DNA from: Plectrocnemia conspersa
Taxonomy: Eukaryota > Arthropoda > Insecta > Trichoptera > Polycentropodidae
Assembly: GCA_009617715.1 (NCBI GenBank)
Contig: VTFK01000008.1
Span: 434,001 to 498,000, forward strand
DNA length: 64,000 nucleotides
Direction: 5' to 3'
Shown here: in pieces, positions 44,713-55,440 of the stretch
Layout: every line of letters starts with the position of its first letter
How positions within the stretch are numbered: position 1 is the stretch's first letter
The notes under the pieces: model-generated
What the model was told of the DNA's origin: nothing
Seen by the model: only the letters and a program-made list of their open reading frames with translations
Database searches by the model: none
Translations under genes and position numbers: made by a program

Positions 44713-45554
44713 TATTTTAGTGAATAAACAAAATAAAATTTAGCATTGTCATTGTATTTATCAATATATAAAAAAAATGTAAATTTTAGTAGGCTGTCTC
44801 GTAACCTGTGTATGCTTATTCAGGTCATGTTGCAATAAAATATTTACAATAAATAAATATGTATTCTTAAAATAAAATATACATTTAGAATGCAGAAGTT
44901 TTAAATATTTATTCTTAAAATAAAATACACACAATGCTCGAAAACGGTGCAAAATAATAAAAACTAACAAATAGAAACCATATTAATTGCACTTTTATAT
45001 TGCTGGCAAATATATATTTTACTTAAAAAACATGGCAAAATACTCTATACTTAATAAATCTGTAAAATTCTTTTTTTCGACCTATTTATTTACACTAAAT
45101 TTCTTTTTCTAAAAATATAACATATTTCTCTTGGTTTTATGATAAATACCTTTTATTAAAACTAAATAAGTTGTTTCCTATTTATAATAAAAAATGATAA
45201 AATAGTATAATTTTGGAAGTAATTTGTAATTTTTTTAATGTATTTAAATTACTCTTATAGTCCAGTCAAATAAGGGTTTAACCTCGGAATGAAAGATAAC
45301 AAGCTGAAATTTTGCACAGACCTTTGTTTTGGCGTTCTAAAGATAGGGTGAAAAGTCTCATAATATATCGTGTCTGCTAATCAAGATATTAAAGGTCAAA
45401 GGTCATAAAAATCGTTTTTTTGAAAATATCTCGCCTCCTTTGAGTTGCATGTCATTAGATGTTTTACAAAACTTATAGAAAATAAAATTTTCTACAAGTT
45501 TGTTTTGAATTATTTCTTCGTATGGTTCATGGTTTTCGAGATATAGCGCGGGGA

Positions 45555-46490
45555 GTGGGAAGCGCGCATCCGTTTATAGGATAACGCTATGTGAACTACG
45601 GAGCCAGAGCTACCTGCACATTTTTCCACAGTTTCATAGGAAACATCGCAAATTGTTATCTGCTGAATGAACCCATCTAAAGCATTATAACTTTCAATCT
45701 CCATATCTTCAAAAATCATCATCGATAATGCAAAAATTAATAGCGTATGGCCTCTGATACTTCTTGCAAAAGCGTGACCATCCAACATTTTGTCGACAGA
45801 ATTCGAAGCATAAATTGTACTGAGAGCTTCCTTGATTCAGCTTCCATTCATTATATACCCTATGCATCCAATAAAAGACATAAGCATATGAAAGCCTCCT
45901 AGTTTCACAACTACTCTGGACAAGTCTGAGTTAGCATCTGAAGCTGCTACGATTTCACGTGCTTTTATGTACAACGGCTGATCAAAAGTTATTAAGCATG
46001 TTCTTTGTTCATGTTTCTTGGCAGTGTTTGTAGTACACTGTAGTAATGTGTTGTAAATTGTGTCCATATTACTCGCAGGATGATGAATAAAAGTAAGAAA
46101 CAGAATCCGAGAAGTTACAAAGTTCTCATTGTTTTTGTAAGTTGTTCAATAAATCCATTCCACCCTGGCAACGGTGAGATATTTTTCCACTTTCCGTACA
46201 TCCACAACAAATCAACTACATTAAATATTTGTTCGGTTAGTTCTTCTACATCATTAAAATTTCGAACTTGAATCTCTTGCTCAATCCGGGTACGACATGA
46301 TTTTCATACACTAGAAGGGGTATATGTGATAGTGCTGCTAACTCCTTTGCACTTGGTTTTGTTGTAAATTTCTTTATGCGGTCATCGGATATAACTTCAG
46401 ATTTTGAAGTTATTATTTTTATCATTCCCATTATATGAACAGTATTATAGCCATCAAGAGTATAAATATTTTTCTGCATTATCCGCTGCA
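45555..46490 (-). pseudogene. Decayed gene inside the long-TIR transposon
   Basis: Three successive minus-strand frames, interrupted by stops and shifts, read in order: HIMGMIKIITSKSEVISDDR and LAALSHIPLLVYENHVVPGL (about 46,430-46,260); TCLITFDQPLYIKAREIVAA then VVVKLGGFHMLMSFIGCIGY (about 46,000-45,840); and LDGHAFARSIRGHTLLIFAL (about 45,785-45,725). The FDQPLYIKA, KLGGFHMLMSFIGCIG and GHAFARSIRGH blocks recall a family of uncharacterised proteins present in many copies in invertebrate genomes, from memory only. Its position between TIRs suggests it is the element's own gene. It is clearly inactive here. The segment from 46,700 to 47,200 probably holds its more decayed 5' part. Confidence 0.6.
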
Positions 46491-46633
46491 TACTGTACTA
46501 AGGCACTTGACTCTGATGGTTGATTACGATGCTGTGGGTGATAAACAGCTGAAATTTAACATTTTACAGTATCACTATATGAAGCGAAAAAACCTAAACT
46601 TGACAAAACATCCAAAAGTCTTTATGGATGTTT

Positions 46634-46674
46634 GGCCTATCTGTATTTCTTCTATGAAGAAATACAGATAGGCC
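46634..46674. repeat. Perfect 19-bp stem hairpin with 3-nt loop
   Basis: ggcctatctgtatttcttc is followed by tat and then its exact reverse complement. It lies in the decayed part of the long-TIR transposon. It looks like a recent fold-back (templated inversion) event or a structure-forming motif. Confidence 0.9.
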
Positions 46675-47949
46675 TATTAATAACTGCGAAGAAAAGGACC
46701 GTTTTCGTATGGAAGTCATTATAGCATGACTTATAGCTGTGTATTTCGTTTTTTAAAATGCCCCGTCTTTTCCTTTTCTGTTCTTTATAATAACTTCTTG
46801 CAGAAAAATGTAATAAAGTTTTCGGAATTTCTTCATTAATATTTTACTCGGGGGCGGATAGGACTTGGTCTCAACAACAGAAGATCGAATATCTTCTCTA
46901 ATAATCGACGCAGCAGCTTCCACTACGCGCAAGTGTTCTTCTTCCGAAGTGCCTTTTTTATTTTCATACCAAGCTATGGATAAAATTTAAGCTTGAGCAT
47001 CGCGAAAAGAAAAAATAGGGAATGATCCAATCTTCGTTGTAATTATAATGTCAGTTAAATATTTTTCTCTTAATTTGAAATGATCTTCTTATCATCTGGT
47101 ACATACACCGTAAGGACATCTCAACTCTTTCAATTTTTTCGCACAAATTTCTAGTCGAGCAATATTTCATTCATAATTCCTAATAATACAATAAAAAAAG
47201 TAATAAAATTATGGTTCAAACGACTTGCCGAGACCACTTTTTTTCACGATTGCTTACTTTTTTTCAAAGCTTATACCAAGTTAAGCAGGTAGAAATACTC
47301 GCTGGATTCTATAAACGGATGTACGCCTCCCACTCTTCGCGCTATATCTCAAAAACGGTTATGGATACAAAACAAATATTAAAACCAAACTTGTAGAAAA
47401 TTTTATGCTATACAAGTTTTGTTAAGCATCTAATGACGTGTGACGCATAAAATGCGAGATATTTGCAGAAAAACAAATTTTGTGACCTTTGACCTTTGAT
47501 ATCTTGATTAGCAGACACGATATTTTATGAGACTTTTTACCCTGTCCTTAGAACATCAAAACGATATCTTGTTATGCCTATTGATACAGTGATATTTTCG
47601 GATGTAGTCGCTTAATGATAATCCGTTACACTTTGATGTAAGCGTTAATTTATCATTCACTGAAAAAAATGCCAGTTTAATCATAGTAACCCTCAGAAGC
47701 TGTCTTTTTATTAGTATGAAAACTAAAGAAATTTTACTTAGAATAATTCGATCCTTAAAGCGAACTACTTTTAAGTGTGATATTAGATAAACTAATAATA
47801 ACTAGGAAAGCATTACAGCATAGAAATTTTCCGTTTTTATATGTTAGCAGGTGATATGATATATATTATGTTAATCGTAGCAAAATTATATTTAAATCAA
47901 AGTATTATGCTATAAATATGCCAGTTGATATATGAACTTTATATTAGCT

Positions 47950-48008
47950 AACACTATAGATCAATGATAAATCAACTTGGTGACTAAAACTTAAAGAGCT
48001 TCGGCTCA
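47950..48008 (+). repeat. SINE family A, head interrupted by LINE
   Basis: The sequence tatagatcaatgataaatca, then gtgactaaaacttaaagagc and ttcggctcaaatcc, resembles the family A head with its B-box-like ttcaaatcc. The SINE continues on the far side of the LINE at 49,357. The match is weaker than in other copies. Confidence 0.45.
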
Positions 48009-49356
48009 AATCCTATACACAGATCATATACACAGATTTTAAAAAAGCATTTGATAAAGTTAACCATGCTTTACTTGGAAAAAAAAGTTATCTAATTTCG
48101 GTTTTTTTGAAGATCTCATAAATCTATTCTCAAATTACTTGACCAATAGATATCAATTCGTCAAAGTATAATAACTTTTTTTCAGAACGATATAAGACCC
48201 TACTGAGTACCTCAAGAATCCAATTTGGGTCCATTGTTTTTTTATTGTTCATTAATGACATAGAAACAGCAATAGAGCATTCATTTTTTTTTTTTTTATT
48301 ATATGCAGATGACTTGAAAATTTACAAGAAAATGCATTCGATTTCTGATTCCCTCGACCTACAGGAGGATCTCAACTCTATAGAAATGGGCTTGCTATAA
48401 CCAATTGCCTTTCAGTGTAAAGAAATGTCACACAATTTCATTTTCAAGGTCGTTAACGCCGGCAAAATATTCATACCAACTAGGCGGATATTTTCTGGAA
48501 AGGTTTTCTTCAACTAAGGATTTAGGAGTGACTTTCGAAGAACGTTGGAAATTTAGCCAGCACATTGCAGAGACTCATAGCAAATCCTAAAAAAATGCTC
48601 GGTTTTATCTTGAGAAATGCGCGTTACTTCAGGAATACTTTAGTATTGCGCACTCTTTATGATACTCTAGTCCGCAGCATACTAGAAACTAGCTCCATCA
48701 TTTGGATCCCAGACGTAATGAATCAATGTAATGAATTGAAGCTGGAAAAATTACAACGTAAATTTCTTCGATATTTATACTTGAAGGAATACGTTTATTA
48801 TCCGTTCTTGTTTCCCAGTGCTTTTATCTTAGGAGCCCTGGGATACCTTTCTTTGTCGACTCGCAGAAGTGTTTATGTAATTAAACACTTCTGGAAATTG
48901 CTCAAGGGAATCGTAGACAATCCTTCAGTGCTCGAGCAGCTTCAAATGTGGGCTCCTGAAGGTGGTTATAGTTCTCGGTCGCGTCCACTATTCTTGCCTG
49001 TAAAGTCTAGAACTGGAGCACTTGCCAACTCTTCTCTGGCTAAGGCTATTCATCTGCTCAATTCTGTACATAGAAATATTGATATTTTCTCTTGCACATA
49101 TGGAGTTTTGGTTCAGTTCGTATGGGACAATGCACACCTGTTGAGGTGATTTGTGTCTGTTATTTTATCTTTTTTTTTATGTTTTTTACTTATATGCTTT
49201 TGTATTTGTGTGTAATTATACGTATATAAAAAAATATGTATGCATACTATATATTTATATGTATTATGATATATTTATACTTTTGACTATCGTGCGTTTG
49301 GTTTACCTGTCTGGTCACAATGGTTATAATTTTAATAAATAAATAAATAAATAAAT
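48009..49356 (+). mobile_element. 5'-truncated LINE (Jockey/CR1-like reverse transcriptase C-terminal half)
   Basis: Starts within the reverse-transcriptase domain: IYTDFKKAFDKVNHALL at about 48,030, broken by stops and shifts, then a YADDLKIYKK catalytic box at about 48,302. The frame from 48,565 to 49,149 is open and gives the thumb and C-terminal region: KKMLGFILRNARYFRNTLVL, LYDTLVRSILETSSIIWIP and LEKLQRKFLRYLYLKEY. The final 3' repeat, (aaat)n at about 49,336-49,357, is typical of LINE tails. The N-terminal endonuclease and early RT motifs are absent, so it is dead on arrival with later decay. It belongs to a different lineage from the LINE at 20,160. Confidence 0.85.
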
Positions 49357-49430
49357 ATGGACTTTAATGATTTTAAATTTCTACACTGTCTGTAAAAATG
49401 GAACTAGTAATCATTACAGATTAGGTAATC
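49357..49430 (+). repeat. SINE family A, tail beyond the LINE insertion
   Basis: atatggactttaatgatttt, aaatttctacactgtctg and catcattacagattaggt-like sequence match the middle and tail of family A. Together with 47,950-48,008 it appears to be one SINE split by the LINE. Confidence 0.6.
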
Positions 49431-52400
49431 TTTAATTTGTGTTCTTAAGCAATCCCAAGCAAATAATATATAAAACGTTACGTTTGAAAAAAGGCTTATT
49501 TTGTAAGAACATACATGACAATAAGATCTGTGGAATATGCACAAGTTATTATTATTTTATATATCAATCGAAAAATCAATTTAAATAAATTTTTATTTTT
49601 TTAAATTAAATATGAATTATAAGAAGTAATTATTCTCGAGAATTATTTCTAGAGAATTTCTAGAAAAAATATTATTTCTTATTTTTCGACATTTTTTTAA
49701 ATTGTTTCTCGATAATTTTCCCAAAAAGTGTTTTTTTTTTTAAAATAACTAGTGGTAGTTTTAATTTGCCAAGTACTAATGGTAGTTTTAATCTGCCAAG
49801 TTCACAGTTGCGTCCAGAGTAGGTAGTACGGAAAGGGGCAAATATTTAAAATATAATACTCAAAAAATTTTGCTTAGTAATGTTCATTTTATGACCAACT
49901 CTAAAAATTAAAAAAATCGTTTTGAAATCTTTAAACATTTTCCGGTCAACAGGAAATAAGGAATGCATGACTTAATAAAGTCTTTTAAAAGAATTCGTTA
50001 GCTGAATAAATTAATTAACATCGATTTAAAATTAATTAATAGTTTAATAATTATCTACTTATATGTTTTAATAAATGTTTAACCATTTTTGCGTTTATTT
50101 ATGTTGAATATTAACTTATAATTATAATATAAATTACATGCATAGATTTTGACCCAAATTCTAGTAAATAAAATCAGTAAAAAGATTTTCCATGTACAAA
50201 AAATATACTGTAATAATCTAAATACATAAATATTATATTACTTATTTTATGAGTTCAAATTTCTAGATCATTCTCGAGAAATAAGTAACACTAACTGTAC
50301 TCAATACAATTTAATACGATGCAAAAATGTTTTTATTAAACTAAACAACATTTGCTTTATATTTTTAATAAAACATATTATCAATATATTAAGAGTAGCA
50401 AAAGTATATAATTTTTGTAAAGAGCATCTAACTCAAAAAATATGTATCGATAAAACAATCTAAGAGGAAAGTTATTAGGTATTATTTTTTATTATAATCG
50501 TGACGTCATAAATATTATTCATGCATTTACTTATGTGTACGTGTACATGTAAAGAAAGGGTTATACCGCTGTCGAGCGAATTTGTTCCACCCCCGGCTAA
50601 ATCTCATAAACTTGAACTTATTGTAAAATATATTCTGCACGGTGGCTGCATACTACGGTGCCTTATCTCAAAATACAGGCATCGTCGGCTATAACCGGGT
50701 ATAAATAACCCCACACACATACACAGGAACGTATCTATATAGTTATATAATAAAGCCTTGTGATATTTTATATAGAAAGGACATTCCCCAACACTATCGG
50801 CCGCGGCCGTGCACCTTTGTAAGGTCATAAACAAAAATCGAACACTGTGTTTATCAGTTTCGCCAGTTTTGTACGTACCTAGTGTTATTTTAATAAAAAT
50901 ATAATTTTATTACAAAAAAAATCTGTGTCACCATGTTTTGCCAATAGGCAACTTAAAAGTCTTATTAAATATTTACTTAAATAAAATAAAACCAATACAT
51001 TCAAAATGTAATGTAGCGTGAGATTGATTTTACAGTGACACTTATACGTTGATAAAAATGCGCATTTTGCTTGTAATACTTACATAAAAACCACATTTTT
51101 AATACATATTTAATAATAAATCTAAATTAAAAATCGATTTTATTGCACAAAGAATAAATTATTCAGTGCAAAGAGAAAAATAACCACATACATTGTACGT
51201 ATAGATTAATATAAATACTACTAATAAGTTATTTTTATTTAATTTTCATAAAAATGCAAGAAGTATTTATTATATAAACTCTAATGAATTATCTGTGTTA
51301 TATTATTTTTATAGTAATGAGTATTATTTCAATTATTATGGTGCACATTTATATTGTTGTATTTTATAAAAATAGACAGAATGTTATTGCCTTTATTTAA
51401 ATTTGCTCTAAAATTTTAAATATTAATAATTTTATATACAACTCACTTCAAAAGTATTCCATACGTATTTGCCAAAATAAATACTGTCCTAATTATATAA
51501 TTATTGTTTTATAAAATAGGTAAGAATAATTTTATCACAGACATATGCTTGTCATTGCATATCATATCATGGTCGATTAAATCTTAAGCTCTTCCGAGCG
51601 ATATGTAAAAATAATATTTAATATTACAAATGATTCTATCCAGACTTTCCAAGAAATTATATACCTTATCAACATGATTATAATGACCACGTGCATTATT
51701 TTAGTGATACAAAATTTCCACATGTAGTGTTATTTGTGCAGCGGCTACATACTACGAACGTAACAGTGAGGGGGTGTTTGTTGGACGCCCTAAGCTGCGC
51801 GCTCACTTGGGCGGCACTAATACCCTTTACCCCCGCCCTGGGCGCCGCCCTCTCGCAACCCTCACTTTCTCCACCCTTATAATATATCCGTTCTTCAGTC
51901 TTTATCTTCTTTGAATTGTCCCGACTCGCAGCGGCCGATACGCGGGACAATCGCGCACTTTTGTAACGCCGAAAATCGCATTAGCCGAATTCGATCGACC
52001 GATATAGAAGTTGATTGTATCGATTTTATAGTTTTTTTAAATTATAAATATTATAAATTTTGGTTTTTCTAAATATAAATAGTAAAATTGCTTATTTTAT
52101 TTTTATAAAAAGTAAATGCAATGTGATAGTTTAGGTTTGACGCATATAAACGCATTCATGTCTATTTGTTTTTTAATTATTTTTTTACTTGAAGCTTAGG
52201 AATGGTAATTAAAACGAGAGGTAAAAATATTTACATAGTAAACGAATCTTATAAAAAACTCTCAGAAAATATTATAATATTTTACAACGTCCAAATGACA
52301 CCTAACTAATTTTTAAATTATAAAATCTAAATATTTGTTAGATGTTTTTTTTGTACAACATGTTAAACGTGTATAGTAGTAAGAAACCTTTATAATATAA

Positions 52401-53571
52401 TATGTGTCTAATACTGCCCTACATAGACATAGCATTTACTATTTGTACGTTAAATTTTTTTTTTTTAATTGAATCTTGTTTCAGTACAGTTATTTACTAC
52501 TAGTCTGACTTTGTTTTTTTACTGTAAAAAACATTCAAATAAAAAAAATCAGGAAATCAGTATAGGTTAAATAAAAGTTTGCATGCATATTATGCAAGAA
52601 CAGAAGCATATTTTTTTTAAATTATTACTCCTGTAGGTTTAATTAAAAATTAAGTAACATTATGTTATTTGATATAAAAATAAATTTAACCAATTTTTTT
52701 GCGAGTTCCGCTCCCGATCATTGCAGAGAAGTTGCTCACTTGTACTATCATACAAAATACGGGTTTAGGGCAAAACATTTTTGTGTTAATTGTAATAACT
52801 AAAATTATATTGAAAACATTTATATCTTAATAGAATTCTTAGCAGCACTTTTTCACCAGTTATATACAATAAAATATACATATATAAAATGTTATATAGA
52901 CATACAATAGATATGTATGTGTTTTAGCTACAAATCTTGTGATATTAAAAATACAATTAATCGTCAGAAAAAAAAATTTCCCGTGTTAATTCTTATCACA
53001 TTGAACGATAGTTATTGTGTTGTATGTATTGTCATGATGAAGGCAATGTGATTTTAAAATACTGCTTGAAGCAATCAGGAAAATTGCGTAAATGATTTTA
53101 AGAATATACACATTTTTGCCTTTGAATGTAAATGATCGTTGATATTTCAAAAATGAATCATGTTTCATAGTACAGTTTTAGTGGATATAAGTTTTTCAGT
53201 TACGTAATTGGACTACCAACCGAACTTAGAACCAATAATTAAGCTGAATGGATTTTACTGCGAATGGCAGTATTTTTGGAATAGACTTTTTCATAGATTG
53301 GCACAAATAATGCTTATTCTTGAAGCCATTATTTGCAGGAAAATAGATATTTTTTGAATATAAATAATAATACTCATGTGTTTTAGAAAATTCATTTTTA
53401 AATCTCTATATATATTTTTGCAATTTAAATAATTATTTAAGAACATATAATTCTCTGTTTTTTTTAGTGATTTATTATTGAAGCGCGAGGTAATATTTCA
53501 AACATTCTTAAGTGGTAAATTTACTAAAACTTTAACAATTGAATAATTCAATTTCAAGCTATGCATTCTCA
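49431..53571. other. AT-rich DNA, no gene seen
   Basis: Mostly low-GC sequence. Repeated TTCTAGAGAA/TTCTCGAGAA-type motifs occur at 49,632-49,670. A GC-rich island at about 51,730-51,970 contains overlapping open frames on both strands (51,691-51,882 plus, 51,696-51,950 minus) with no domain match. Another GC-richer patch lies at 50,520-50,830. No splice-supported exon was recognised. Confidence 0.45.
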
Positions 53572-53579
53572 GATTAATC

Positions 53580-53771
53580 CAGTGGTGTGGTGGTAAAAAA
53601 ATAAGTACCCCTTTACGGTGGTCAATGAGATTTCAGTTTATGTAAACCCGAAGTTATTTTGTTTTTTGCGTTGAAGTTTGGTTGTGCATTATGTTGTTTA
53701 AAAATTTGTTGTTGATGCCGCGTTCCGGTGATAGAAAAATGTACTGGAATTTTCTGGTCACTACACCACTG
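53580..53771. mobile_element. hAT MITE with perfect 8-bp target-site duplication
   Basis: The left end is CAGTGGTGTGGTG and the reverse complement of the right end is CAGTGGTGTAGTG (12 of 13). The element is flanked by the perfect direct repeat gattaatc at 53,572-53,579 and 53,772-53,779. A CAGTGGTG-type terminus with an 8-bp duplication is diagnostic of hAT. The 192-bp body has no coding capacity. Confidence 0.93.
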
Positions 53772-54368
53772 GATTAATCATAGTATAGATGTATAACTTA
53801 ATTATTGCTTTTCATAAATTTAATTTAATTATAAATGATGTTGTTCAATGTTCTCCCAAAAATTCGACAATTTTTCGCTATACTTGAACATGTTTATATA
53901 TTTTTTGGAAATAATATTAACAAATCTTAAAACAGTTAAATCTCATTAAAGATATATGTTACTATTGGCTAAAAAGCTTTGACTGAAATTATTTTTAAAA
54001 GCCGAAGATAAAATAGAACGCTAAGATGCGTTTAAAATCCAAAATAAAATGAAATGTTCCAAATTAACATTTTCATACAGTCTGCTATCAAAAATAAATT
54101 GGTCATCACATTTAAATAAATAAAATGCTATTGACCTTATTATCACATTATACAGATTGTAAACGAGAATAAAAATTATATATTTTTTTGAGTAGAAACA
54201 CAGTGAAGATGTGTTAAAAACTGTAACATGTCGGTTTTGGTTCAGCAAGTTATGATCAAGAAATTTATCATTGAAAACCATCTGATTCACGTTGATGACA
54301 AACAACTCTCGGTGGACTTGAAGATAACTTGCAGAAACCCTCCGATGTAGATAAAAATATTTAAAAAT

Positions 54369-54690
54369 TTAGCCTGAGCATCGAAAAAAAAAAGCAAATG
54401 TTCTAGAGTCTGTTTTGGGAGTAAAAAAAATGAATTTTGACATCATCCGTCTATGATACCTAAGTCCAGTCTCCAAGGTACGAATCCACCAGTACCACAG
54501 AACGTGCCACAAAGAACGGAACACCGCCATACTACGAGACCTCAGAGGACCACCCACTGGATATCATCCCTCCGCCAGCTTCTCCACCAGCGCTCGGAGA
54601 AAAACAACACTCGCCCACAGTAGTTTGTTGCAATATGTATTATATTTTTGGCTGCGAAGTCTGCGTATTTTTTTATATTAATTAACCAGT
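54369..54690. other. GC-richer segment open in several frames, unassigned
   Basis: One plus frame reads GTPPYYETSEDHPLDIIPPP onward for about 65 codons from 54,474. A second plus frame and a minus frame (54,369-54,557) are open too, so coding status is unclear. It could be a retroelement fragment or chance. No domain recognised. Confidence 0.2.
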
Positions 54691-54699
54691 ATAGTATAA

Positions 54700-55330
54700 T
54701 GCATCACAGGTGGCTGTAGCATCCTACTCACCCAAACGTACATCCGAACCGTGAAAGAGCACACTCTCGCGCGATTAGTCTCGTTTGTACGGCCTCTTCG
54801 TTCGACTGTCGCCGCTCTCATTGTTTTATTTTAACCACCCTTGCGTAACTCTGTGTAAAAACATTACCTCTCTTTGAAGTGAGCGCGGCCCGCGTTAATA
54901 ACGCGCGCACCTACGTACGTGTAGCACGCGTGAGATGGCCCGCCGTGTATCCGCGGTTCCTTCTGGACCACTAGCCACGGCTCTTTGACGAGCGGCCGCA
55001 CATTCATAATTGCGACGCGCGTATGCGCGTGCAACGCGCCTTACATGTCTCCTAATGTGCCTGATCAAAGCGAAAGTAATCCCCGGATGCGCTTACGCGG
55101 ACGTGATTAATTCAATTAGAGCAGCGGGTTACTTTTAAATGCGGCTATTTTGGTTGACGCGCGTTCTATATTTAACGGCTTAAAAATATGCCAGAATAGA
55201 GAAAAAATAGATTTTATAATTCAAACCATCTATATAAAGTGCGTGTGACCTTTGGCTTTTACGCGATTTGAACAACACCCGACCTGGGTTGTGCGGCCGC
55301 GTGTATAGTGCGTGCTAGGACATGGTTTGA
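54700..55330 (-). promoter_or_regulatory. CpG-rich island with a strong minus-strand splice donor; candidate 5' exon or promoter
   Basis: The most CpG-rich segment in the window, with many cgcg clusters such as acgcgcgcacctacgtacgt. On the minus strand a good donor, gtttgg/gtgagtag, ends a possible exon at 54,732. A CpG-rich segment with a donor, 12.7 kb upstream of exon A and on the same strand, could be the first exon and promoter of the Ig gene. No TATA box, initiator or signal peptide was demonstrated. It may belong to another gene or be regulatory DNA. Confidence 0.25.
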
Positions 55331-55373
55331 TTAACCAGTTAACTGATTAGAGACTAGTGACCTAACCAGTGGC

Positions 55374-55440
55374 GGAAACTCAAATTTTGGGCCCCACACA
55401 AAAATTATTATCAGCCCCCTCCCCATTATAAACTAATTTT
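55374..55440 (+). mobile_element. Possible solo hAT-like terminus
   Basis: CAGTGGCGGAAACTCAAATT followed by ttgggccccaca looks like the left end of another hAT subfamily. No matching right end or target duplication was found, so the element would be truncated. The following 300 bp are AT-rich and non-coding. Confidence 0.3.

Larger units (their letters stand above)
45295..47576 (-). mobile_element. 2.3-kb DNA transposon with ~280-bp terminal inverted repeats
   Basis: The left segment, about 45,295-45,580, is the inverted repeat of about 47,308-47,576. Matched stretches include aagtctcataa, atcgtgtctgctaatcaaga, aaaggtcaaaggtca, aaaattttctacaagtttg, gagatatagcgcg and catccgtttatag; the two ends differ by substitutions and an indel near the outer edge. 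The interior carries a broken gene on the minus strand, listed separately. Long TIRs with a transposase-like gene define a cut-and-paste element, but the superfamily is not assigned and no target duplication was identified. Confidence 0.8.

Noticed and set aside
49632..49670. TTCTAGAGAATTTCTAGAA-like heat-shock element
   Set aside because: The spacing of GAA/TTC units departs from the canonical two-base spacing, and no heat-shock gene is nearby.
51691..51950. Overlapping open frames on both strands in a GC-rich island
   Set aside because: Neither shows a domain or a signal peptide; opposite open frames are expected when GC is locally high and stop codons are rarer.
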